Shown: positions 16,607-23,544 of the stretch, in pieces
How positions within the stretch are numbered: the first letter of the stretch is position 1
How the letters are laid out: each line of letters opens with the position of its first letter
Assembly: GCA_002254285.1 (NCBI GenBank)
Contig: NIUZ01000003.1
Span: 1-25,099, forward strand
DNA from: Bacteroidetes bacterium 4572_112
GTDB taxonomy: Bacteria; Bacteroidota; Bacteroidia; Bacteroidales; UBA1556
Length of the DNA stretch: 25,099 nucleotides
Reading direction: 5' to 3'
The notes under the pieces: model-generated
The model's input: the letters and a program-made list of their open reading frames with translations, nothing else
Told to the model about the DNA's origin: nothing
The model's database searches: none
Position numbers and translations under genes: made by a program

Positions 16607-18508
16607 CTATTTGATAATATCCATACTGCGCTTTACAAAGTCCGAAAGTTCTTTTCCAGTAAGTAAATTCTGCGATAACTTAGCCAAATCAACCAATTGT
16701 TTAGCAATAGTTTCTTTATGCGCTTCGTCTTTGTCTTCCACAAGGTTTGCCACCATTGGGTGATTGCTATTTACAACCACATTATACATATCTGGCATAT
16801 CGCCCATGAAAGCCATTTGACCTCCGCCGCCCATTGCTTGCATCTCTTTCATGCGACGCATAAACTCTGGCTGAGTAATCATTACAGCATCTTCGCTTTC
16901 GCTTAGGCTCTCAAATTGCACAGTGTATTCTTTGTCGTTAAGGCCTTTTTCGAATACTGGCTTCAAATCTTTTTGCTGATCCTCAGTAAGTTTTGATACT
17001 TGAGCTTCCTCTTTCTCAATAAGCTTATCAATGCTCTCGGCATCAACACGAGCAAATTTTGTCTTCTCATGCTTACGTTCCATCAAATCCACAAAGTGAT
17101 TATCCAATGGGCCGTCCATAATAAGTACATCATATTCGCGTGCTCTAGCCTTCTCAATATAAGTATACTGATACTCTGTATTTACAGCGTAAAGCATAAC
17201 TAATGAGTCATCCTTATTGGTTTGAGTAGCTTTAATCTTCTCTTTATATTCTTCTACAGTGAAATACTCACCTTCGGTATTCTTCAATAAAACGATGTCT
17301 TTTGTTCTATCGTAAAATTTATCGTCGCTAAGAATTCCGTATTGTATAAATACCTTAATATCATCCCACTTTTCCTCAAAAGCCTTACGGTCATTCTTGA
17401 AAAGCTCTACCAATCTATCAGCTACTTTCTTGCTGATATGGTTAGATATTTTTTTCACATTATGATCACTCTGTAAGTATGAGCGTGATACATTAAGTGG
17501 AATATCTGGTGAGTCAATCACACCATGAAGCAGTGTAAGGAATTCAGGAACAATATTTTCTACATTATCAGTAATAAATACCTGATTGCTGTATAATTGA
17601 ATTTTATCTTTCTGAGGCTCAATATTCTTTTTCACCTTTGGGAAATAAAGTATTCCTGTAAGATTAAAAGGATAATCAACATTTAGGTGAATATGGAATA
17701 AAGGATCCTCCATTTGCATTGGGTAAAGCTCACGGTAGAATTTATTATAATCTTCCTCTTTCAATTCTGAAGGAGATTTTTTCCATAAAGGGTCAGTATT
17801 ATTAATAATACGTGGTTTCTTTACTTCTTTAGTTTCAGGATTTCCATCCTTATCTTTTTTGTCTTCAATTTCCTCAAAAGTAGTTTCCTCGCCGAACTCA
17901 ATCTCTACTGGTAAGAATTTACAATATTTGTCAAGGATTTCTTTTACTCTATGCTCCTCAAGAAACTCATTGCTCTCTTCCGAAATATGAAGTACAATAG
18001 TAGTACCGCGATCTTGAGTTTCTAATTGCTCAATTGTAAATTCTGGACTACCATCGCATTCCCATTTTATGGCTTCGCAATCTTTGTCAGTCTTATATGT
18101 TTGAGAGATAAGCTCAACATTATCAGCAACCATAAATGCAGAATAGAAACCTAATCCAAAATGGCCAATGATGTTTGTATTATCTACATCCTTAAATTTT
18201 TCTACAAATTCTTCAGCGCTAGAAAAAGCAATCTGATTGATATATTTATCAATTTCGGCAGCATTCATTCCAATACCTCTATCGGTAATAGAAAGAGTTT
18301 TAGCTTCTTTATCAAGTTTTACCTTTATTGTTAAGTCGCCAAGTTCAACATCCGACTCGCCAGAACGCACAAGAGCTTTCATTTTTTCTGTTGCATCAGT
18401 AGCGTTCGAAATCAACTCACGAAGAAAAATCTCGTGGTCAGAATAAAGGAATTTTTTAATTACCGGAAAGATATTCTCGGTTTGTACATTAATTTTACCT
18501 TTTTGCAT
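16607..18508 (-). CDS. htpG: Chaperone HtpG (Hsp90)
   Basis: A cytoplasmic ATP-dependent Hsp90 chaperone that remodels client proteins as a homodimer. The 633 residues are full length. The N-terminal GHKL ATPase is intact: E31 and N35 in FLRELISNATDA, D76 in DRGIGM, and GHFGLGFYSAFMV (115-127). The middle domain carries YSNQVFITDNVENIVPEFL and the conserved SRSYLQSD arginine region. The C-terminal dimerisation domain has a Bacteroidota-style glycine/methionine stretch (MQAMGGGGQMAFMGDMPDMY). A charged linker with many Lys/Glu lies at about 215-240. No CIRCE-type operator is seen upstream, and no TAnnTTTG core close to the start. A TTTGT-ACTG-ACAAA inverted repeat lies 75-88 nt upstream. Confidence 0.98.
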   Translation of the reverse strand: MQKGKINVQTENIFPVIKKFLYSDHEIFLRELISNATDATEKMKALVRSGESDVELGDLTIKVKLDKEAKTLSITDRGIGMNAAEIDKYINQIAFSSAEEFVEKFKDVDNTNIIGHFGLGFYSAFMVADNVELISQTYKTDKDCEAIKWECDGSPEFTIEQLETQDRGTTIVLHISEESNEFLEEHRVKEILDKYCKFLPVEIEFGEETTFEEIEDKKDKDGNPETKEVKKPRIINNTDPLWKKSPSELKEEDYNKFYRELYPMQMEDPLFHIHLNVDYPFNLTGILYFPKVKKNIEPQKDKIQLYSNQVFITDNVENIVPEFLTLLHGVIDSPDIPLNVSRSYLQSDHNVKKISNHISKKVADRLVELFKNDRKAFEEKWDDIKVFIQYGILSDDKFYDRTKDIVLLKNTEGEYFTVEEYKEKIKATQTNKDDSLVMLYAVNTEYQYTYIEKARAREYDVLIMDGPLDNHFVDLMERKHEKTKFARVDAESIDKLIEKEEAQVSKLTEDQQKDLKPVFEKGLNDKEYTVQFESLSESEDAVMITQPEFMRRMKEMQAMGGGGQMAFMGDMPDMYNVVVNSNHPMVANLVEDKDEAHKETIAKQLVDLAKLSQNLLTGKELSDFVKRSMDIIK

Positions 18509-18633
18509 ATCGTAATATATTTTATGGTTAAAATAATTTTATTTTTTACGATAACCCACAAATCAATATATGTGCCATTGGGTTTGTACTGACAAAATGT
18601 CCTTAGTGAGGAGAAAGGACTAGGAAAGAGGAA

Positions 18634-18649
18634 CCCGATAATTATCGGG
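18634..18649 (+). repeat. CCCGAT/ATCGGG palindromic repeat, copy 2
   Basis: CCCGATAATTATCGGG is a perfect 16-nt palindrome, flanked by GAGGAA and AGGA as in the other copies. Confidence 0.8.
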
Positions 18650-18681
18650 AGGAAAAAGGAGAAAGGACTAAGATAGAGGAC

Positions 18682-18697
18682 CCCGATAGAAATCGGG
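18682..18697 (+). repeat. CCCGAT/ATCGGG palindromic repeat, copy 3
   Basis: CCCGATAGAAATCGGG with AGAGGAC before and AGGATA after. It lies 48 nt after copy 2, and the purine-rich word GGACTA[GA]GA occurs before each, so the pair looks like a small tandem duplication. Confidence 0.8.
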
Positions 18698-18863
18698 AGG
18701 ATAGAGGACAAGGATAAGATTTTAGATTTAGAGATTACAAATATTAAGTAAAAAAACTTTCAATAACTATATAATTACACCATTATATCATTGAACCATT
18801 AAATAATTCCCTCATTCTATAAAAAACAACTTAATTCCTAATTCTTAATTCTCAACCCTTAAT

Positions 18864-19361
18864 TTAAACAAGGTCCTCATGATGCGAGAAAGTAATTTTT
18901 TCCAAGCCTTTTTTACGGAACAATAGCCAAGGTAATGATACGCCAATTGATAGACTTGCCAATATAAACATCATATTTATACCATTATGTGCTATGCCTA
19001 ATAAGATAGTGGTTTCTATTTCGGGACTGGTGTCAAGGGCAAAGTGCATAATTCCCAATAGGGTTTTGTATCCAAAGTAGCCAGGAATCATTCCTATTAC
19101 CGAAGGAATCGATAGTACAAAAGGGCTAGTATTCATTATTCGTGAAAGGAAAACGCTGGCAAAGCCTACCACTGATGCAGCAAATAATGATGCAACAATA
19201 ATGTTAATACCATTGGCTAGGGCGCCAAATTTTACTAGGCCTGCAAAAAGTGCAGTTATTAAAATTGTAAGTAATAGCCGTTTTGGAACATTAAATAATA
19301 CAGCAAAGCCAAAACCTACTATTCCTGACCAAAAAGCTTTTTCTATAATTTCGAAATACAT
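18864..19361 (-). CDS. ThrE-type exporter, small membrane subunit (ThrE_2/DUF3815)
   Basis: A 165-residue, very hydrophobic protein with about five membrane segments (near 10-30, 32-50, 53-73, 82-100 and 125-148) and a short polar C-terminus. SIPSVIGMIPGYFGYKTLLG is characteristic of the ThrE_2 family, the C-terminal half of threonine/serine exporters, encoded separately in many bacteria. It should form one transporter with the product of the gene 43 nt upstream. Export of threonine/serine is known for the fused Corynebacterium ThrE; in Bacteroidota the substrate is inferred, and a succinate-exporter-like role has been described for related split proteins (YjjP/YjjB). Confidence 0.85.
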   Translation of the reverse strand: MYFEIIEKAFWSGIVGFGFAVLFNVPKRLLLTILITALFAGLVKFGALANGINIIVASLFAASVVGFASVFLSRIMNTSPFVLSIPSVIGMIPGYFGYKTLLGIMHFALDTSPEIETTILLGIAHNGINMMFILASLSIGVSLPWLLFRKKGLEKITFSHHEDLV

Positions 19362-19404
19362 AATTATAATTAGATTAATATCTTTAAAAAGAAAGCGTTA
19401 AAGA

Positions 19405-20181
19405 TTATATGTGTTGAATATTAAAAAGATACATAATAACAAATAATGCTGCAGCAATGGCAATTACGAATAATAAACCATGCATAAATCGTACAAGTCC
19501 GCTTATGAAGTAGCCATCCATAAAATCAGTAAATGAATTTATAAGAGGAACGCCAGGTATAGAGAAAAGTACTGATGTAGCAATAGCGACATTGGGATCC
19601 ACCTCAGGGAAAAGACTAATAATAGAAGCTGCCACAAAGCTTGAAGTCAAGGTGCCAGCGAAAGTAAGAATATAGGCATTAAACTCTTTTTTATGAAGTT
19701 CTTGCTTAACAAATAACCCAAGGAAAGTACCTATAAATACTGCCAAAAAGCTATAATATCCACCATTGAACAATATTGCAAGACCTGCACCAGCAAAACT
19801 CACTGCAATAAGAGTAAGAATTCGAGGATGATGTCCTGCTTTTTCAATCTCTTCTACACGAAGTTTTATAATATCATAGTCCCAATCTTCGAGCTCAGCC
19901 TGCACACTTATTCTGCTAAGAGCCGAAATAGTATTGAAATTTACGGTATGTGGAGGTAAGCGTTTTACATGGGTAGTAATATTACCACTCGCCTTATCTG
20001 TAAGACTTATAATAAACGCTTTATGGTTAATAAATACCTGTGCATCAGTATGTAACTGCTTGGTAAATTTATTAATAATAAGCAATATCCTATTGGTATT
20101 TGCTCCCGAAACCATAAGCATTGAGCTTATCTGTAAGAGCAAATCTGCTTTATTATTGGTTATTTTTTCTATATCCGACAT
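19405..20181 (-). CDS. ThrE-type exporter, large subunit (DUF1212/PF06738)
   Basis: A 258-residue protein with a soluble N-terminal part of about 115 residues (start LLLQISSMLMVSGANTNRI) and about five membrane segments after 120. SIPGVPLINSFTDFMDGYFISGLVR (about 207-231) is the signature block of the ThrE/DUF1212 family. With the downstream small subunit it makes the split equivalent of the fused threonine/serine exporter; the E. coli split pair YjjP/YjjB has been linked to succinate export. A succinate role would suit the malate/acetate genes in this window but cannot be decided. A TAnnTTTG core lies 28 nt upstream of the start. Confidence 0.87.
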   Translation of the reverse strand: MSDIEKITNNKADLLLQISSMLMVSGANTNRILLIINKFTKQLHTDAQVFINHKAFIISLTDKASGNITTHVKRLPPHTVNFNTISALSRISVQAELEDWDYDIIKLRVEEIEKAGHHPRILTLIAVSFAGAGLAILFNGGYYSFLAVFIGTFLGLFVKQELHKKEFNAYILTFAGTLTSSFVAASIISLFPEVDPNVAIATSVLFSIPGVPLINSFTDFMDGYFISGLVRFMHGLLFVIAIAAALFVIMYLFNIQHI

Positions 20182-20208
20182 TTTGTTATTTTATGTTTTA
20201 TCAGTTTG

Positions 20209-20216
20209 CAAAAGTA
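20209..20216 (-). promoter_or_regulatory. Promoter -7 core of the ThrE-type exporter operon
   Basis: The minus strand reads TACTTTTG, an exact TAnnTTTG match, 28 nt before the large-subunit start codon. Confidence 0.6.
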
Positions 20217-20252
20217 GGGTAAAAAATGAGAGAAAGGAGAAAGGGATAGGAT

Positions 20253-20268
20253 CCCGATAGGAATCGGG
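20253..20268 (+). repeat. CCCGAT/ATCGGG palindromic repeat, copy 4
   Basis: CCCGATAGGAATCGGG with a purine-rich left flank and AGGATAAAGGA after, the same right flank as copy 3. Confidence 0.8.
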
Positions 20269-20432
20269 AGGATAAAGGAGAAGGGCGAGGAGTCTTATTG
20301 TTTATTGTCACACTGGTAAAAGCTGCCCGTAGTTTTGAAGAGTATAAATACTTTTAGTAGTTGTCATTCTTATAATTTAATGCATCATTAATTAGTTGTG
20401 ACTATTTAAAAACGAAGCTATAATAGTACATA

Positions 20433-20483
20433 ATCAGGTTTTAACCTGATAAATTATCTGTAAATATCAGGTGATAACCTTAT
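20433..20483. repeat. Hairpin and a degenerate second copy
   Basis: ATCAGGTT-TT-AACCTGAT (20433-20450) is an 8-bp inverted repeat. ATCAGGTGATAACCTTAT (20466-20483) repeats it with changes that leave only a short ATCAGGT/ACCT pairing. Confidence 0.5.
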
Positions 20484-20544
20484 ACTGCTTCCGGGATAAT
20501 CCTTTTTCGTGGTGTGTATAACAAGCAAAAAAAGAGCGTTTTGC

Positions 20545-20578
20545 GTTAGGGGTTAGGGGTTAGGTAACCTAACTTTTT
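20545..20578 (+). repeat. TTAGGGG repeats with terminator-like hairpin
   Basis: GTTAGGGGTTAGGGG is followed by GTTAGG-TAA-CCTAAC (6-bp stem, 3-nt loop) and TTTTT. The G runs are telomere-like. No plus-strand gene lies upstream to need a terminator. Confidence 0.45.
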
Positions 20579-20637
20579 ATAAAACACTAGATCTCTGTCT
20601 AACGACAGGCCGGCAATTAAACAAATCAACAATTAAA

Positions 20638-20717
20638 CCCTTTACCACCCTTTACCATTTTTTACAATCCTTTACCACCCCTTACAACTCCTTACCACCC
20701 TTTCCCACTCTTTCCAC
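20638..20717 (+). repeat. Eight tandem 10-bp units, consensus YCCTTTACCA
   Basis: The units are CCCTTTACCA, CCCTTTACCA, TTTTTTACAA, TCCTTTACCA, CCCCTTACAA, CTCCTTACCA, CCCTTTCCCA and CTCTTTCCAC. There is no G in the whole 80 nt. The unit length is close to one DNA helical turn. Confidence 0.75.
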
Positions 20718-20773
20718 CAACAATCAACCATTATCCATTAAAATTCCCACCCCAATTATTGGAAAATTAATTG

Positions 20774-20781
20774 TAAATTTG
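20774..20781 (+). promoter_or_regulatory. Promoter -7 core of the acyl-CoA synthetase
   Basis: TAAATTTG fits TAnnTTTG and lies 93 nt before the start codon, directly downstream of the tandem repeat region. Confidence 0.55.
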
Positions 20782-20874
20782 CAAACATACAATATACGTT
20801 CATACATCATTTATAATCAACCCATTAAGATTAGTGGGCTGATATTTCATAAACGTATTTAAAATTTATATAAA

Positions 20875-22932
20875 ATGATAAACGAACAATTAATAAACCC
20901 TAAAAGTATTGTAGTAATTGGTGGCTCAAACAACATCAATAAACCAGGTGGTAAAATCCTTAAAAATCTTATTGACGGTAATTTTGCTGGCGATCTTTAT
21001 GTTATGAATCTTAAAGAGAGCGAAGTACAAGGTATTAAGAGTTTTAATACTCCTGCGGAATTGCCAGAGGTTGATCTTGCAATTATTGCCATTGCTGCAA
21101 AATATACTCCTGATGTGGTGGAGGTGCTTACTACCACAAAAAATACCAAGGCTTTCATTATTATCTCTGCTGGATATAGCGAAGAAAATGAAGCTGGTAA
21201 AGAGCTAGAAGATCTTATTGTAGAGAAAATTAATAAGGTTGATGGCGCACTAATTGGCCCTAACTGTACTGGAGTGATGAACTCTAATCACCATAGTATT
21301 TTTACTGAGCCAATTCCAAAATTGAATCCTAAAGGTATTGATTTCATTAGTGGATCAGGTGCTACAGCTTGCTTTATTCTAGAGTCAGGAATACCAAAGG
21401 GACTAAGTTTTTCATCGGTTTATACCGTTGGAAATTCTGCTCAAATAGGAGTGGAAGAAATTCTTGAACATCTTGACGAAACTTTTGACGCTGAAACTAG
21501 CTCAAAGGTAAAATTATTATATGTAGAAACTATTTCGAAGCCAGAGAAACTTCTCAAACACGCTTCATCACTTATACGAAAAGGCTGTAAGATTGCTGCT
21601 ATAAAGGCAGGTTCATCTGATGCCGGAAGCCGTGCTGCTAGCTCACATACTGGAGCTTTGGCAAATTCGGATTTGGCTGTAGATTCATTATTCCAAAAGG
21701 CAGGAATTGTGCGTTGCTACGGTCGCGAGGAACTTATGAATGTGGCTTCGGTATTTATGCACCCAACTCTTGAGGGCAAAAATATTGCAATAATCACTCA
21801 TGCTGGTGGTCCTGCGGTAATGCTTACCGACGCGCTTAGCGATGGTGGTTTGGAGGTTCCTCATATTGAGGGTACTGTGGCTGATGAGCTATTGACAAAA
21901 TTATATGCTGGCTCTTCGGTTAGCAATCCTATCGACTTCTTGGCTACTGGTACTGCCGAGCAATTGGGCGATATTATTGATTATGTAGATCAAAAAATGC
22001 CTGAGATTGATGGTATGGTTGTGATTTTTGGAACTCCAGGTTTAGTACGCATATTTGATGTTTACGACCTTTTGGATGATAAAATGAAGACTGCTAAAAA
22101 ACCTATTTATCCTGTTCTTCCTTCTACACTTACTGCAAATGAGGAGGTTACTGATTTCTTAGCGAAAGGAAGAATTAATTTTCCTGATGAGGTAAACCTA
22201 GGTCGTGCTCTTACAAAAATATATAATACTCCAAAACCGGCTGCTGCAGAAACTACTCTGCCAGAGGTTGATATTGATGGAATTAGAAATATAATTACCA
22301 ATGCAAAAGATGGATATTTAAATCCAGAAGATGTGCAAGCATTACTTGACGCAGCAGGAATTGCCCGAGCAGGTGAGGCTGTGGTTGATACCGTAGAAAA
22401 TGCTATTATTGAGGCCGAGAAACTTGGTTTCCCAATAGTGATGAAGGTGGTTGGCCCAGTGCATAAGTCTGATGTTGGTGGCGTGGTGCTTAATGTTAAA
22501 GATGAAGCTACTGTACGTGCTGAGTTTGAGAGAATGATGCAGATTGCAGAAACTACAGCAATTCTTATGCAACCAATGTTAAGTGGTACTGAGCTTTTTG
22601 CAGGCGCTAAATACGAAGATACTTTCGGACATATGGTACTCTGCGGAATGGGTGGAATATTTATCGAAGTACTGAAAGATGTTTCTTCGGCATTGGGCCC
22701 AATTGAAAAAGCGAAAGCTTATGAAATGATTCGTGGTCTTAAAAGTTATAAAATTATTGAAGGTGTACGTGGTCAAGCAGGTATTAATGAAGATGCTTTT
22801 GCAGAAGCTATTTATCGTTTATCAGCTTTATTGTATTATGCTCCTGAGATTATGGAAATGGACTTAAATCCACTTTTGGGAACTGCCGAAAAGGTTGTTG
22901 CTGTGGATGCAAGAATCAGAATTGAAAAATAA
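20875..22932 (+). CDS. ADP-forming acetate/acyl-CoA synthetase, fused alpha-beta
   Basis: Converts acetyl-CoA (or another acyl-CoA), ADP and phosphate to the free acid, CoA and ATP, giving substrate-level ATP. The 685 residues are a full alpha-beta fusion: CoA-binding domain (about 5-130, SIVVIGGSNN), two succinyl-CoA-synthetase-like domains (about 150-450) and an ATP-grasp domain (about 465-685). The phospho-accepting histidine is H258 in SSHTGALANSD. The second conserved histidine of the ATP-grasp part is H530 in GPVHKSDVGGV. EMDLNPLL near the end is the metal-binding block of the ATP-grasp fold. The enzyme family fits acetate formation during fermentation, and several acyl-CoAs may be accepted. 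A promoter core is visible upstream; no terminator is seen downstream. Confidence 0.94.
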   Translation: MINEQLINPKSIVVIGGSNNINKPGGKILKNLIDGNFAGDLYVMNLKESEVQGIKSFNTPAELPEVDLAIIAIAAKYTPDVVEVLTTTKNTKAFIIISAGYSEENEAGKELEDLIVEKINKVDGALIGPNCTGVMNSNHHSIFTEPIPKLNPKGIDFISGSGATACFILESGIPKGLSFSSVYTVGNSAQIGVEEILEHLDETFDAETSSKVKLLYVETISKPEKLLKHASSLIRKGCKIAAIKAGSSDAGSRAASSHTGALANSDLAVDSLFQKAGIVRCYGREELMNVASVFMHPTLEGKNIAIITHAGGPAVMLTDALSDGGLEVPHIEGTVADELLTKLYAGSSVSNPIDFLATGTAEQLGDIIDYVDQKMPEIDGMVVIFGTPGLVRIFDVYDLLDDKMKTAKKPIYPVLPSTLTANEEVTDFLAKGRINFPDEVNLGRALTKIYNTPKPAAAETTLPEVDIDGIRNIITNAKDGYLNPEDVQALLDAAGIARAGEAVVDTVENAIIEAEKLGFPIVMKVVGPVHKSDVGGVVLNVKDEATVRAEFERMMQIAETTAILMQPMLSGTELFAGAKYEDTFGHMVLCGMGGIFIEVLKDVSSALGPIEKAKAYEMIRGLKSYKIIEGVRGQAGINEDAFAEAIYRLSALLYYAPEIMEMDLNPLLGTAEKVVAVDARIRIEK

Positions 22933-22950
22933 AAACATTTGTAGTTTTGT

Positions 22951-22982
22951 GTTTGTTGTTTCGTGTTGAGCGAACAACAAAC
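22951..22982. repeat. Inverted repeat of a low-complexity word
   Basis: GTTTGTTGTT (22951-22960) and AACAACAAAC (22973-22982) form a 10-bp stem with a 12-nt loop. ACAAC-type words continue to 23003. There is no T run after it. It lies between the acyl-CoA synthetase and the next gene and could modify read-through or RNA ends. Confidence 0.5.
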
Positions 22983-23010
22983 AACAAACTATAAACAACA
23001 AATAAATACG

Positions 23011-23538
23011 ATGATAAAAGAAGAAATAATTCAACGAGCTGACGAATACCTTCAAAAACTTAGTGATTCGGATATTGAAAAGTATCAGAAGACCATAAGT
23101 AAGGAGCAAAAAAACATGGCTGACTACGTAATGTCAATGGGCGATGTTTTTGAAGATGAGGATGAATATTATAATAAATTTCTTTATTTTTTCATGCTAG
23201 TTCATCGCTCTTATACCAATAGGTTCCGCTTTTTTCCAGAAATTAGTAAGGAGTTGATTCTTGCTGTTGAAGACAGAGATCAGCAGGTAATGGAAGACCT
23301 AAGTGAGCTTAGCGAAGAGGATTTTGAGCAAGCTTTTGATGCTACAATCAAAGGTCATCCTCAGAAAATGATGATTGATTTTATTACTCTCGACCTTTTC
23401 GAAGGTGATGAGGATCAGTATGATGATATTAGCCTTGAGCTCGATAATCAGATTTTCTTTTTGATAATCACGGTTATAAATATCTATGAGGAAAGCCTTG
23501 TGGAAAGTCAAAAAACTAAAGAAGAAGACCCTAAATAG
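23011..23538 (+). CDS. Acidic protein of unknown function upstream of queA
   Basis: Not recognised. A soluble, strongly acidic, mostly helical-looking protein of 175 residues starting MIKEEIIQRADEYLQKLSDS. Acidic clusters occur at FEDEDEYY and LFEGDEDQYDD, an aromatic-rich stretch at YNKFLYFFMLVHRSYTNRFRFF (about 50-72), and a hydrophobic patch IFFLIITVIN near the C-terminus that is too short and too flanked by charge to call a membrane segment with confidence. The frame is open further upstream to 22963, but those residues come from the ACAAC low-complexity repeat, so the ATG at 23011, preceded by an A-rich leader, is preferred. It ends 6 nt before queA and is probably co-transcribed with it. 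Confidence 0.75.
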   Translation: MIKEEIIQRADEYLQKLSDSDIEKYQKTISKEQKNMADYVMSMGDVFEDEDEYYNKFLYFFMLVHRSYTNRFRFFPEISKELILAVEDRDQQVMEDLSELSEEDFEQAFDATIKGHPQKMMIDFITLDLFEGDEDQYDDISLELDNQIFFLIITVINIYEESLVESQKTKEEDPK

Positions 23539-23544
23539 AAAACT

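Larger units (their letters stand above)
18509..18863. other. Intergenic region with two palindromic repeats
   Basis: No gene is visible. The left part holds repeat copies 2 and 3 in purine-rich DNA, and a small inverted repeat TTTGT/ACAAA at 18583-18596. The right part (18740-18863) is very AT-rich with recurring AATTCTTAATT-like words and no clear hairpin terminator for the htpG-side or exporter genes. Confidence 0.5.
20182..20874. other. 693-nt intergenic region rich in repeats
   Basis: It separates the divergent exporter and acyl-CoA synthetase genes. No protein gene is supported. From left to right it holds the exporter promoter, repeat copy 4, a hairpin and its degenerate second copy (20433-20483), TTAGGGG repeats ending in a terminator-like hairpin (20545-20578), a CTGTC-TAAC-GACAG hairpin (20595-20608), eight 10-bp tandem units (20638-20717) and the promoter core of the synthetase. 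Confidence 0.6.

Noticed and set aside
18509..18600. CIRCE heat-shock operator upstream of htpG
   Set aside because: The TTAGCACTC/GAGTGCTAA inverted repeat is not present; only a short TTTGT/ACAAA repeat was found.
22963..23010. Upstream start for the acidic protein
   Set aside because: The extra 16 residues are encoded by the ACAAC low-complexity inverted repeat. The ATG at 23011 has an A-rich leader typical of Bacteroidota genes.
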